Origin: JAILLW01 sp045640905
GTDB taxonomy: Bacteria > Bacillota > Clostridia > Lachnospirales > Lachnospiraceae
Direction of reading: 5' to 3'
DNA: 31,847 nt
Assembly (NCBI GenBank): GCA_045640905.1
Contig: JAZUFW010000099.1
Location: 1 to 31,847 of the forward strand
The translations under genes and the position numbers were made by a program. The notes under the pieces were generated by a model that did not search any database, was not told where the DNA came from, and worked only from the letters and a program-made list of their open reading frames with translations. Below are positions 22,626 to 30,533 of the stretch, piece by piece (position 1 is the stretch's first letter; every line of letters starts with the position of its first letter).

Positions 22626-22669
22626 ATTGACTTTTCAATCATAAAGCATGCCCCGGGGGCAGAGTCAAT
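22626..22669 (-). promoter_or_regulatory. Nested inverted repeats and possible promoter of galE
   Basis: Outer 7-bp arms ATTGACT/AGTCAAT (22626-22632, 22663-22669) enclose an inner TGCCCC-G-GGGGCA palindrome (22649-22661). On the minus strand TTGACT (22663-22668) could be a -35, with TATGAT (22638-22643) at a long 19-bp spacing. A regulator that binds the inner palindrome would sit on the spacer. Promoter call is tentative. Confidence 0.4.
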
Positions 22670-22710
22670 ACACGTCTTAACATCTGTATTTTCTGTCTGC
22701 AAATCTCACT

Positions 22711-23937
22711 TTACAGTTCAATTCCGTTAAGTTTGCAGAGTTCTCTCGCACTTTCTACGGAGTCAACTCCCGTAGGATTCTTGATGGGAGCAAATTCCTT
22801 TTCTCTGACAACCTCAAACGGCAGACAGTTCTTCATCTGATGAACCATATCAAGAACCAACTGTTCGAATTTGTATCCGTTGGGTTCCGTCGGCTTAACC
22901 AAATTGCCGTCCTCATCAAGGTAAGGTATCTTTTTCTCAACCACATGAAGCGGCAGGTTGTTCTTTACTATTCTTTCCAATTCTTCGATGCTGAAAAGGT
23001 AATTCAAAATAACGCCGAAGTTATACGCGGGATCTCCCTTTTCGTTCTTCGCATCCATCAGTTCGTCAGTCATTTCATAATACTCAACGATTGAAGGACG
23101 ACCGTCTTCAAGGCACATTGCTCCGACTTTTTCGTCACGGGCTGCCTTACGAACAACCTTTGCTCCGGAAACATAGTTTCCGTCAATAACAGCACCAATA
23201 AAATCGGGATCCGCTATCTGTTGAAGTACATTATCAACCGCAAAAATATTTAAGAACTTTACTCCGTCATCCATCGCCTTTTTGGCAAGTCCTGCCCTCA
23301 CCATGGAAACATACCATCCGGCGTTTCCGTTGGGTGATGTAGACAAACGTCCCTTTTCTTCCAGGAAAATATGTCCTTCGTAATCCGACGCAGGAGCCAT
23401 TTCCTGTTTAAAGAAATGAACATATTCGCTCTTGTATCCGAAGAAGTCCTTCTCAGTCAAAAAGTTTACAGTCTTTTCATGATTTTTATCGGAAGTCATG
23501 ATATAAAGAGGAACATATGCGCCTGCTTCATCCACAACTTTTTGGAGATTTTCGATTAATCTCTGGAAAATGTAGACATGCTTTGTAATACCTATATCAT
23601 ACATTCCCTTGGGATCATCCGAACCAAGTCTGGTTCCCATTCCGCCTGCCAGCAAAACCGCACCGATTTCGCCGTTCCTAATAGCCTGAATTCCGATTTT
23701 TCGAAACTCCGCACGGCGAGCATCAATTTCGGGAAGTTCCATTGATTCTATCGGAGAAATAACTCCTCTTTCATTGTTGGTACCGCCTGTTTTTATGGAA
23801 GAAAGAACATCAAAATCAGTTTCGTCTATCTGCTTTAACAAGTTCCGGGCTGCTTCTTCATCGAGTTCGCCGTAATACTTTAAAAGCTGCATCTGATCGT
23901 ATTTCTTAAGCTTTTCTTTGATTCTCTCAAGGTCCAT
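22711..23937 (-). CDS. UDP-sugar pyrophosphorylase, eukaryotic UAP1/AGX-like
   Basis: A 408-aa UDPGP-family enzyme that should make a UDP-sugar, probably UDP-N-acetylglucosamine, from UTP and the sugar 1-phosphate. The nucleotide-binding loop LLAGGMGTRLGSDDPKGMYD (95-114, Lys110) and the later VVEKKIPYLDEDGNLVKPTEPNGYKFEQLVLD resemble eukaryotic UDP-HexNAc pyrophosphorylases more than bacterial GalU or GlmU. From memory these also occur in some Clostridia and Bacteroidetes. Substrate (GlcNAc, GalNAc or Glc) is not settled by sequence. GGGGG is 8 nt before the ATG. It lies 11 bp after pseB, whose substrate is UDP-GlcNAc, so the two probably act in series. Confidence 0.88.
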   Translation of the reverse strand: MDLERIKEKLKKYDQMQLLKYYGELDEEAARNLLKQIDETDFDVLSSIKTGGTNNERGVISPIESMELPEIDARRAEFRKIGIQAIRNGEIGAVLLAGGMGTRLGSDDPKGMYDIGITKHVYIFQRLIENLQKVVDEAGAYVPLYIMTSDKNHEKTVNFLTEKDFFGYKSEYVHFFKQEMAPASDYEGHIFLEEKGRLSTSPNGNAGWYVSMVRAGLAKKAMDDGVKFLNIFAVDNVLQQIADPDFIGAVIDGNYVSGAKVVRKAARDEKVGAMCLEDGRPSIVEYYEMTDELMDAKNEKGDPAYNFGVILNYLFSIEELERIVKNNLPLHVVEKKIPYLDEDGNLVKPTEPNGYKFEQLVLDMVHQMKNCLPFEVVREKEFAPIKNPTGVDSVESARELCKLNGIEL

Positions 23938-23948
23938 ATCGACGCCCC

Positions 23949-24947
23949 CTAGTGTTCCAAATCTACTGTTTTAAGTAATTCTTTGATATCTTCTACCGAC
24001 AACCACTCTGTATTGTTTCCGGAAGAATATGAGAATCCGTCCTCAACCTTTTTGCCTCCGGGAATTATTACCTGTCTGTCGTTAAATACCATCTGAGGAT
24101 ATACAATAAAGTGCTTGTCATATTCATATGTGGTCATCGAATCTTCTGTCGTAACCATAATCTCGTGAAGCTTTTCACCGGGTCTGATACCTATTTCCGG
24201 CATCTTGCAGTCCGGCTTCATGGCAAGCGCCAAATCCGTTACCTTGAACGAAGGTATCTTTGAAATGAATGTTTCACCGCCGTGTGCTTCTTCAAGAGCT
24301 TTGAGCACGAGCTTAACGCCTTCTTCGAGGCTGATCCAGAATCTGGTCATTCTGTAGTCCGTAATAGGCAATTCGTTTCCGCCGTTTTTGATAATCTTAT
24401 TAAAGAACGGAATAATGGAGCCTCTGGAGCCTGCTACATTTCCGTATCTGACTATTGAGAAGTTGATATCACGCGCACCGGCATAAGCATTGGCTGCTAT
24501 AAACAATTTGTCCGAAACCAACTTAGTTCCGCCGTACAAATTAACAGGGTTAACGGCCTTATCCGTAGAAAGTGCTACGACCTTTTTAACATTGCTGTCA
24601 AGAGCGGCATCAATAATGTTCATGGCACCGTGGATGTTGGTTTTAATGGCTTCGTTCGGATTGTATTCACATGCGGGAACCTGCTTTAACGCTGCGGCAT
24701 GAATTACATAATCAACATCCTTGAACGCTCTCTGCAGGCGTTCTTTGTCACGAACATCACCTATAAAGAATCTGAGTTTATCGGCATATTCTTTAAATTC
24801 ATTCTGCATAACGAACTGTTTGTATTCATCACGCGAATAAATAATGATCTTCTTCGGATTAAAATGAGTGAGAACGTATTTGGTAAAGCATTTACCGAAT
24901 GATCCCGTTCCTCCCGTAATTAATATTGTTTTGTCATCCAATAACAT
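23949..24947 (-). CDS. pseB: UDP-N-acetylglucosamine 4,6-dehydratase (inverting), PseB/CapE type
   Basis: Converts UDP-GlcNAc to the 4-keto-6-deoxy-L-arabino sugar, the first step towards pseudaminic acid or L-FucNAc/QuiNAc-type residues. I chose the ATG at 24947 (MLLDDKTILITGG) because GGAGG lies 7 nt upstream; the longer frame has no such site. This gives 332 aa. Motifs: NAD loop TGGTGSFG (11-18), HAAALKQVP, and the active site STDKAVNPVNLYGGTK with Asp129, Lys130, Tyr138 and Lys142, the Asp-Lys/Tyr arrangement of PseB. The usual partners (PseC, H, G, I) are absent from the window, so the final sugar is unknown. It has its own promoter and is followed by the pyrophosphorylase gene. Confidence 0.92.
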   Translation of the reverse strand: MLLDDKTILITGGTGSFGKCFTKYVLTHFNPKKIIIYSRDEYKQFVMQNEFKEYADKLRFFIGDVRDKERLQRAFKDVDYVIHAAALKQVPACEYNPNEAIKTNIHGAMNIIDAALDSNVKKVVALSTDKAVNPVNLYGGTKLVSDKLFIAANAYAGARDINFSIVRYGNVAGSRGSIIPFFNKIIKNGGNELPITDYRMTRFWISLEEGVKLVLKALEEAHGGETFISKIPSFKVTDLALAMKPDCKMPEIGIRPGEKLHEIMVTTEDSMTTYEYDKHFIVYPQMVFNDRQVIIPGGKKVEDGFSYSSGNNTEWLSVEDIKELLKTVDLEH

Positions 24948-25008
24948 AATTGTTCCTCCGTGGTTCGGTGCCGTCATATTGATCGGGTACCGATATTCAG
25001 TCTAAGAC

Positions 25009-25037
25009 AGTATATCTCATTATATAATTTACGGCAA
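25009..25037 (-). promoter_or_regulatory. Promoter of pseB
   Basis: Minus strand -35 TTGCCG (25032-25037), 17-bp spacer, -10 TATACT (25009-25014). A small palindrome ATCGG-3 nt-CCGAT (24982-24994) lies in the leader. Confidence 0.72.
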
Positions 25038-25047
25038 ATCTCGGCCG

Positions 25048-26106
25048 TTAATTTTCCTTCATAATCCGGCGAAGTTTGGCTCTTAAATCCGTCACTTCGA
25101 ATAGAATAAACCGCAAGCCGTCGATTGCGATACCGGCAAAGAAATTAATAAGCGCGGTCAGTATAACGCAAAGAAGCATCTTCCACAAAGCATATGATGC
25201 CAGATTGGCGTAGCGCTGATCCAAAATGTTTAACCAGATCAACGGATTGGTATTTAGCAAGTACACTCCGAAGCAAAGCGGTGCCACTCTCTTAATAATT
25301 CTCTCGGATTTTTCTTTAAAGGTCATGCCTTTAAAGAACATGAGCAGTGCAAAGGCACTAATAAATACAGTCGGCGAATTGTATTCGGCCAACATGTCTT
25401 CTCTTTGGAAAAAGGCAAAAGACTCAGTAATGAGCTTAAACGAAAACGTGACAAAAACTCCCAAAAAGAATACTATCAGCCATACAGGTTTCTTGACTTT
25501 TGAAAAAGCATCCGTCTTTTTTACGTAAGCTCCCACAATGTATAAAGTCAGAAGCCACAAAGCTCCGTACCCCTTTCTTAAGGCAAATACATCATTTTCA
25601 AACAAGGTGGCCAGCACACAGAAAAGGGTCAGCAAAATCACGGTCAAAGCACCCAGCAGCTTATTGTCCGCTTTTTCCATTCCGGCATTAATAAAGGGAC
25701 TCAGTAAAAATACAACCGCATACGCCGTAAAGTACCAGTACTGTTCCGTCATTATCGGAAATACAGCTCCGATAACCGAATATTTGTCAACGCAATTCGG
25801 CCACACGATAAAAAATGCGCCCGTAATAATCACCGTAAAAAAGACTACCTGCAGCCACGTATATAAAATATTCGAAAATCTGAATTTTCTGCCGTAACAA
25901 ACATATCCCGAAATTAATCCGTACGCATTTACTCCAAACAGACACAGCATCTCCAACAGCCATCCCACAGCATACGAAGCGGTGCCTCTTTCGAGATTAT
26001 ATAGCACACCTCCCTGCGTCAGGACATGCAGAATCATTATGGCTGCCATCGCCACTATTCGCAGCATTTCAATTCCGGTATTTCTGTCGTTTACCTTGTT
26101 CTCCAT
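25048..26106 (-). CDS. Membrane acyltransferase, Acyl_transf_3 family
   Basis: A 352-aa polytopic membrane protein with about ten hydrophobic segments and an N-terminal signature NTGIEMLRIVAMAAIMILHVLTQGG (Arg and His in the first membrane helix). This is typical of OafA/WecH-like O-acyltransferases that acetylate surface polysaccharides or sugars. Acyl donor and acceptor are unknown. There is no C-terminal SGNH domain. It is the last gene of metF-hydrolase-methyltransferase-acyltransferase, 4 bp after the methyltransferase stop, with AAGGG upstream of the ATG. Downstream is the pseB promoter, so the acyltransferase and the pseB module may serve the same envelope polymer; that link is inferred from position only. 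Confidence 0.88.
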   Translation of the reverse strand: MENKVNDRNTGIEMLRIVAMAAIMILHVLTQGGVLYNLERGTASYAVGWLLEMLCLFGVNAYGLISGYVCYGRKFRFSNILYTWLQVVFFTVIITGAFFIVWPNCVDKYSVIGAVFPIMTEQYWYFTAYAVVFLLSPFINAGMEKADNKLLGALTVILLTLFCVLATLFENDVFALRKGYGALWLLTLYIVGAYVKKTDAFSKVKKPVWLIVFFLGVFVTFSFKLITESFAFFQREDMLAEYNSPTVFISAFALLMFFKGMTFKEKSERIIKRVAPLCFGVYLLNTNPLIWLNILDQRYANLASYALWKMLLCVILTALINFFAGIAIDGLRFILFEVTDLRAKLRRIMKEN

Positions 26107-26110
26107 ACAT

Positions 26111-26899
26111 TCAGCCCTTAACCAATATATCCATCACATGAGAGGAAGCTCCGAGCAGTTCGCTTCGTCCCGCATTTTTGATTTGATAATCAACGAATCG
26201 GTCAAACTCTTCTTCATCCATCTCATTAAGTACATTCCGTATATAATCCGACGGTCCGTCCTGGGCTATACGCTTTTCCAAAGTCAGGCCTGCTGCCGAA
26301 TTCAGCCTGTCCATATCCTCAAGTCTCACATAATCGTACAGCTCGTCGGGATTACTCTTAATCGAATAATCATCAAAAAGAGCGCCTTCTTTTATGCTCT
26401 TTTTGATATTATGCTCCATAAACCCGTATTTAATCAGCGCGTAGTCGCTCATCACGTACGAAACAAAAATGTGTCCGCCGCTCTTTACCACACGCTTGGC
26501 CTCCGAAAGCGCCTTTATTTTATCTTCCTCGGAGTGCAAATGATACAACGGTCCGAAAAGCAATGCAGCATCGAAAGAATTGTCCTCGCAACGCTTCAGT
26601 TTCAACGCATTGCCCTGATAAGCCGTAATGTCTGCATCCTCTCCCAGGTCTTCGCGAATATGCTTTTTCAGTATTCCCAGATTGTATTTGACCAATTCAA
26701 CGGCCGTAACAGACATACCGCGTTTAGCCATTTCGATACTGTAGCGACCGGTTCCGGCGCCAATATCAATGACCTTCATTCCGGTGCCAAGATACTCTGA
26801 CAAATAATGCATGGTAACGGCAAATTCCACGCGTCCGTGCCCGGACAAAAGTCTTTTGTCTTCATTGAATTTATTGTAATACTCAACAATATCCGCCAT
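26111..26899 (-). CDS. Class I SAM-dependent methyltransferase
   Basis: A 262-aa soluble protein with the SAM-binding motif I VIDIGAGTGRYSIEMAKRG (43-61), acidic motif II VTAVELV (ribose-binding Glu), then a DAALLFGPLYHLHSEEDK block that matches the Methyltransf_11/25 type and VKSGGHIFVSYVM after it. The N-terminal MADIVEYYNKFNEDKRLLSGHGRVEF is a substrate-side helix seen in many small-molecule methyltransferases. The substrate is unknown. No good ribosome binding site lies before the ATG, which is 7 bp after the hydrolase stop, so it is probably translated by coupling. Together with metF upstream it lies in a one-carbon-flavoured transcript, but metF makes methyl-THF, not SAM. Confidence 0.88.
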   Translation of the reverse strand: MADIVEYYNKFNEDKRLLSGHGRVEFAVTMHYLSEYLGTGMKVIDIGAGTGRYSIEMAKRGMSVTAVELVKYNLGILKKHIREDLGEDADITAYQGNALKLKRCEDNSFDAALLFGPLYHLHSEEDKIKALSEAKRVVKSGGHIFVSYVMSDYALIKYGFMEHNIKKSIKEGALFDDYSIKSNPDELYDYVRLEDMDRLNSAAGLTLEKRIAQDGPSDYIRNVLNEMDEEEFDRFVDYQIKNAGRSELLGASSHVMDILVKG

Positions 26900-26906
26900 C
26901 AGTCAA

Positions 26907-27869
26907 TCAGTCTATCGAATTAATCAGTTTTGAAAAATGCTCTTCGTACGAACGCTTGTCGGTAACGTACGCAGTAGCATGTTTGGCGCCTTTTACGAGG
27001 AGAAGGTCCTTTTCTCCCGGAAAGGCATCATATATTATCTGCGACATATATGTAGGCACGAAAGTGTCACTGTCGCCGTGAATAATCAGTAATTTGCCCT
27101 TGAAATTCGAAATCAAATCCTTCGGTGCTTTTTCTTTTAAATCATACTTGGCCACAAGTTTAAGCAGAAAACGGCAAATCGGAACAAAGGGGCGTTCTGG
27201 CAGATGATACATACCCTTGGCCTGTGCAACCACCTCATCATACCCGGAGGAGAATCCGCAATCTTCAATCACCGCCTTAACCTGCGAGGGCAGTTTGCTG
27301 CTGCCTGCAGCGGCCATGACCGCAGCGGCGCCCATCGAAACTCCGTGAAGGACAATTGTGCTGTCGCTTCCAAAGCGCTTTACCAAATAATCGCACCATC
27401 CGAGCACATCTTCGCTGTCCAAATTTCCGAAGCCTATATACCTGCCTTCGGATCTGCCGTGTGCACGGTCATCGGGTAAAAGAAGATTCCATCCCAGTTC
27501 GTGCATGTATTTGGCACGGGCACCAAACTCGTATATTCCGTATGCTCTGTAACCATGAATACACAAGAGGGTTTTATCCGTAGGCGTATCTGCCGGTATA
27601 AAATAACCGTAAAGCTTAAGCCCATCAAAGGATTCCGTCATTACATCCTCGGGATTGAGCGACATGATATAATCCTCACCCTTTATAGCCTCTTCATAAT
27701 AGACTTTGTAGTCGGGATTGGTTATACTCTCTATTCCGTCTTCTTTTCGGTCATGATTTTGCGACTTATTTCTGACGAAGGTCAGCATCAGCAACAGATA
27801 ACATCCCAGAACCGTCAGAACCAATAAAACCGCAATCACTATCAGAATATTAATTACTATATTCATCAT
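26907..27869 (-). CDS. Membrane-anchored alpha/beta hydrolase
   Basis: A 320-aa protein with an N-terminal membrane segment (about 3-30) and an alpha/beta hydrolase domain. The oxyanion HG is in LLCIHGYRAYG (about 101-111), the nucleophile Ser178 in HGVSMGAAA, the acid in IIHGDSDTFVP (Asp267 or Asp269) and His298 in KGAKHATAY, so the triad is complete. The block PDDRAHGRSEGRYIGFG is typical of Bem46/YqkD-like hydrolases (esterase or peptidase-like, substrate unknown). The frame begins ATGATG; the first ATG overlaps the TGA stop of metF by 4 bp, showing translational coupling. The methyltransferase follows after 7 bp. Confidence 0.9.
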   Translation of the reverse strand: MMNIVINILIVIAVLLVLTVLGCYLLLMLTFVRNKSQNHDRKEDGIESITNPDYKVYYEEAIKGEDYIMSLNPEDVMTESFDGLKLYGYFIPADTPTDKTLLCIHGYRAYGIYEFGARAKYMHELGWNLLLPDDRAHGRSEGRYIGFGNLDSEDVLGWCDYLVKRFGSDSTIVLHGVSMGAAAVMAAAGSSKLPSQVKAVIEDCGFSSGYDEVVAQAKGMYHLPERPFVPICRFLLKLVAKYDLKEKAPKDLISNFKGKLLIIHGDSDTFVPTYMSQIIYDAFPGEKDLLLVKGAKHATAYVTDKRSYEEHFSKLINSID

Positions 27870-28732
27870 CTTCCAACTATTTTCTTAACACCGTCACATA
27901 TTCTCTGCGCAACCTTGGGATTGTTCATCGAGTACAAATGGATTCCGTCAACACCGTTGGCTATTAAATCCACTACCTGACTCATGGCATGAATCATTCC
28001 TGCCTCGTACAAAGCATCATCGTTTTCTCCGAAACACTTTAGTATTCTTTCGAACTTATCATCCAGTTTGGCTCCGCATGTATCAACCATTCTTCGAATC
28101 TGCTTTTCTTTGATTACCGGCATAATACCCGGAGTAATCGGGCAGTTAATTCCGGCTATCCTGCAGTCTTCGATAAACGAATAGTAATTTTCATTGTTGA
28201 AAAAGAGTTGTGATAACAAAAGATCCGCACCGGCATCAACTTTCTTTTTCAAATTAAGAATTTCCGAAATATGATTGAGGGATTCCGGGTGATCTTCGGG
28301 GTAGCACGCTCCCGCTATGCAAAAATCCGTAGTTTCCTTCAGGTATGCAATAAGGTCACTGGCATGAGCAAATTCATTCTTTGCGGGAATATTCGGATTC
28401 CTGTCGCCGCGAAGAGCCAATACATTTTCTATGCCTGCATCGGCAATTTCTTTTGAAAACTCATTAATCTCATGTTTGTCATAGCAAAGGCAGGTCAGAT
28501 GAACCACCGGTTCCACATGATATATGTCTTTGATTTTCTTTGCCAGCGCTATTGTTTTGTTATTGTTTGAAGAACCGCCGGCGCCGAACGTAACGGAAAT
28601 ATAATCCGGCTTCAGTTCACACAAAACATCAAGCGTAGGCTCTATATCCTTTAATTCATCATCCTTTTTCGGAGGAAATATTTCAAAAGACAAAACGTTC
28701 GTCTTCTGAGCGTAAATATCTGTAAGTTTCAT
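27866..28732 (-). CDS. metF: 5,10-methylenetetrahydrofolate reductase
   Basis: Reduces methylene-THF to methyl-THF, the methyl donor for methionine synthesis, using FAD. The 288-aa TIM barrel has SFEIFPPKKDDE (substrate Glu in the usual FE-FPP motif), SVTFGAGGSSNNNKT, HLTCLCYDKHEI, LALRGDRN (folate and FAD), and LLLSQLFFNNENYY. AAGGA is 8 nt before the ATG. It is the first gene of a compact four-gene unit and overlaps the hydrolase by 4 bp. metK, also in methionine/SAM metabolism, is 13 kb away in the window and carries a SAM riboswitch; no such riboswitch is seen in the 97-bp metF leader. Confidence 0.96.
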   Translation of the reverse strand: MKLTDIYAQKTNVLSFEIFPPKKDDELKDIEPTLDVLCELKPDYISVTFGAGGSSNNNKTIALAKKIKDIYHVEPVVHLTCLCYDKHEINEFSKEIADAGIENVLALRGDRNPNIPAKNEFAHASDLIAYLKETTDFCIAGACYPEDHPESLNHISEILNLKKKVDAGADLLLSQLFFNNENYYSFIEDCRIAGINCPITPGIMPVIKEKQIRRMVDTCGAKLDDKFERILKCFGENDDALYEAGMIHAMSQVVDLIANGVDGIHLYSMNNPKVAQRICDGVKKIVGR

Positions 28733-28774
28733 CTATGTATTCCTTTCAATTTCAATGCAAAGCATAATCAATAT

Positions 28775-28803
28775 ATTTTATCATATTGAGGGCCATTAAT
28801 AAA
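28775..28803 (-). promoter_or_regulatory. Candidate extended -10 promoter of the metF unit
   Basis: Minus strand TGATAAAAT (hexamer TAAAAT 28775-28780) with a weak TTTATT (28798-28803) at 17 bp. The gap between rsuA and metF holds no other candidate. Low confidence. Confidence 0.4.
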
Positions 28804-28829
28804 CACGATTATCCATATGATTTCTGCAT

Positions 28830-29528
28830 TTATCGATCCTTTAATGCCTGTATTTCTTCATCGGTCAGCGCCCTGAATTCTCCCGGGTTCAGTTCTGCAT
28901 CAAGCATTAACGGTCCCATCGAAAGTCTCTTTAAGAAAATGACATTGCTGTCACATTTTTCAAACATTCGTTTAACCTGATGATACCGGCCTTCGACTAT
29001 GGTTATTCTGTATTCGCATTCACCCAGTTTGACCAGTTTTGCAGGCAATGTCGGCTTTTCATCGCCTATATCCATGCCCTGTTCAAACGCCGCAAAGAAT
29101 TCCTGTTTCACATCTTTATCGGTTTTTACGTAATAGTCCTTGCTCACGTGCTTTTTGGGTGAAAGCAGATTATGGGCCAAAGCACCGTCATCCGTTATCA
29201 GCAACAGCCCTTCTGTATCCTTATCGAGTCTCCCCACCGGAAATAGATTCTTCGTAGGAACACCCTTTAGCATATCAAGTACGGTATCGGAAAGCGCATC
29301 TTTGGTTGCACTTACCGTTCCCGCAGGTTTGTTCAACATATAGTATCTGTTCTCCGCGTAGAAAACCGGTTCGTTATTATACATAACCGAATTAATCTCG
29401 GGATTAACGTTCATTGAAGCATCTTTGCAGATTTTCTCATCTACTTTGACCAAGCCCTTATTTATCAGTTTTTTAACTTCACTTCTGGTTCCGATTCCTG
29501 CATCGGCCAGCAATTTATCTAATCGCAT
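28830..29528 (-). CDS. rsuA: 16S rRNA pseudouridine synthase, RsuA family
   Basis: Isomerises a uridine in rRNA, Psi516 of 16S in E. coli. The 232-aa protein starts with an S4 RNA-binding domain (MRLDKLLADAGIGTRSEVKKLI, 1-45) and continues with the pseudouridine synthase fold: NKPAGTVSATKD, the catalytic Asp102 in PVGRLDKDTEGLLL, and the C-terminal VEGRYHQVKRMFE typical of RsuA/RluE/RluF. RsuA is the best fit by length; RluB/E-type specificity is not excluded. GGAGG lies 6-9 nt before the ATG. It diverges from cysK, with an extended -10 (TGATATAAT) at 29547-29555. Confidence 0.92.
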   Translation of the reverse strand: MRLDKLLADAGIGTRSEVKKLINKGLVKVDEKICKDASMNVNPEINSVMYNNEPVFYAENRYYMLNKPAGTVSATKDALSDTVLDMLKGVPTKNLFPVGRLDKDTEGLLLITDDGALAHNLLSPKKHVSKDYYVKTDKDVKQEFFAAFEQGMDIGDEKPTLPAKLVKLGECEYRITIVEGRYHQVKRMFEKCDSNVIFLKRLSMGPLMLDAELNPGEFRALTDEEIQALKDR

Positions 29529-29546
29529 ACTTCTCCTCCGTGATTT

Positions 29547-29555
29547 ATTATATCA
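29547..29555 (-). promoter_or_regulatory. Extended -10 promoter of rsuA
   Basis: Minus strand TGA-TATAAT (hexamer 29547-29552, TGA 29553-29555) with no good -35. The start falls near 29540, only about 12 nt before the rsuA ATG at 29528, a very short leader that would begin just at the ribosome binding site. Confidence 0.55.
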
Positions 29556-29569
29556 ATAAACCCTTACTG

Positions 29570-29578
29570 TGGTATACT
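29570..29578 (+). promoter_or_regulatory. Extended -10 promoter of cysK
   Basis: Plus strand TGG-TATACT (TGn 29570-29572, hexamer 29573-29578), -35 not recognisable. It is back to back with the rsuA -10, the hexamers 20 bp apart. A regulator may be needed or may repress here. Confidence 0.6.
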
Positions 29579-29591
29579 TCAATTAATTGAA
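29578..29591. promoter_or_regulatory. Perfect 14-bp palindrome at the cysK transcription start
   Basis: TTCAATTAATTGAA (7-bp arms, no spacer) begins at the last base of the cysK -10 and covers the expected start near 29585. This position suits a repressor such as a sulfur or cysteine regulator, but the sequence does not match an operator I can name. It is AT-rich, so chance is possible. Confidence 0.45.
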
Positions 29592-29606
29592 AGGAAGTGA
29601 AACAAA

Positions 29607-30533
29607 ATGAAAAAAATATATAGCAACGTTGAAGAACTGATCGGACATACGCCCCTTATGGAAATCAATAATATTGAAAACGAATTATCATTATATGCGC
29701 ACGTGCTGGTTAAACTCGAGTATCTCAACCCTGCAGGCTCCGCCAAAGACAGAGTGGCCAAAAATATGCTGGATGACGCCCTCGAAAAGGGACTGATTGA
29801 TAAGGATACCGTCATCATAGAACCTACCAGCGGCAACACCGGAATAGGTCTGGCAGCTTTGGGGGCCGCGCGAGGATACAAAACCATCATAGTTATGCCC
29901 GACACCATGAGTAAAGAACGAATAAAGACCATGGAAGCTTACGGTGCTCAAGTGGTTCTGTCCGATGGAGTCAAAGGAATGGCAGGCTGCATCGAAAAAG
30001 CCAATGAATTGTCTGCTGCTAACCCTAATTCTTTCATCCCCGGACAGTTTGAAAACCCGGCCAATTCACAGAGCCACTACCTGACTACAGGTCCCGAAAT
30101 ATATGAAGATACCGAAGGTGCTATCGATATGTTTGTAGCCGGAATAGGAACCGGCGGAACCATAACGGGAACGGCTCAATATTTGAAAGAGAAGAACCCC
30201 GACATAAAAATAATCGGTATTGAACCCGAAGCTTCTCCGTTTTTAACAAAGGGAGTTTCCGGTCCTCACCCCTTGCAGGGAATAGGCGCCGGTTTTAAGC
30301 CGTCGATTCTTAATACCGATTTAATAGATGAAATAGTAACCGTAAGCGGCGATGAAGCCTACGCGGGAGCCCGTTTACTCGGCAAAAAGGAAGGAATCCT
30401 GGTCGGAATCACCTCCGGAGCTGCCTTGCACGTTGGCCTGGAACTGGCAAAGAAGCCTGAAAACAAAGGCAAAAACATCGTAGTTTTGTTACCGGATACA
30501 GGACTTCGTTATTTGTCGTCGGATTTGTTCTGA
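29607..30533 (+). CDS. cysK: Cysteine synthase (O-acetylserine sulfhydrylase)
   Basis: Makes cysteine from O-acetylserine and sulfide with pyridoxal phosphate. The 308-aa fold type II enzyme has the PLP lysine Lys47 in NPAGSAKDRVA, the substrate loop PTSGNTGIGLA (73-83), the phosphate loop GIGTGGTITG (179-188), and the PLP-pyridine serine in GITSGAALHVG. The residue set and length fit CysK rather than CysM, which are hard to separate. AAGGAAG is about 8 nt before the ATG. It is transcribed alone; its last 25 bp overlap the convergent TIM-barrel gene, with no terminator visible. Confidence 0.96.
   Translation: MKKIYSNVEELIGHTPLMEINNIENELSLYAHVLVKLEYLNPAGSAKDRVAKNMLDDALEKGLIDKDTVIIEPTSGNTGIGLAALGAARGYKTIIVMPDTMSKERIKTMEAYGAQVVLSDGVKGMAGCIEKANELSAANPNSFIPGQFENPANSQSHYLTTGPEIYEDTEGAIDMFVAGIGTGGTITGTAQYLKEKNPDIKIIGIEPEASPFLTKGVSGPHPLQGIGAGFKPSILNTDLIDEIVTVSGDEAYAGARLLGKKEGILVGITSGAALHVGLELAKKPENKGKNIVVLLPDTGLRYLSSDLF

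Noticed and set aside
25026..25046. Hairpin after the acyltransferase as terminator
   Set aside because: Only a 5-bp core stem (ACGGC/GCCGT) and no T-run; its right arm is the -35 of pseB.
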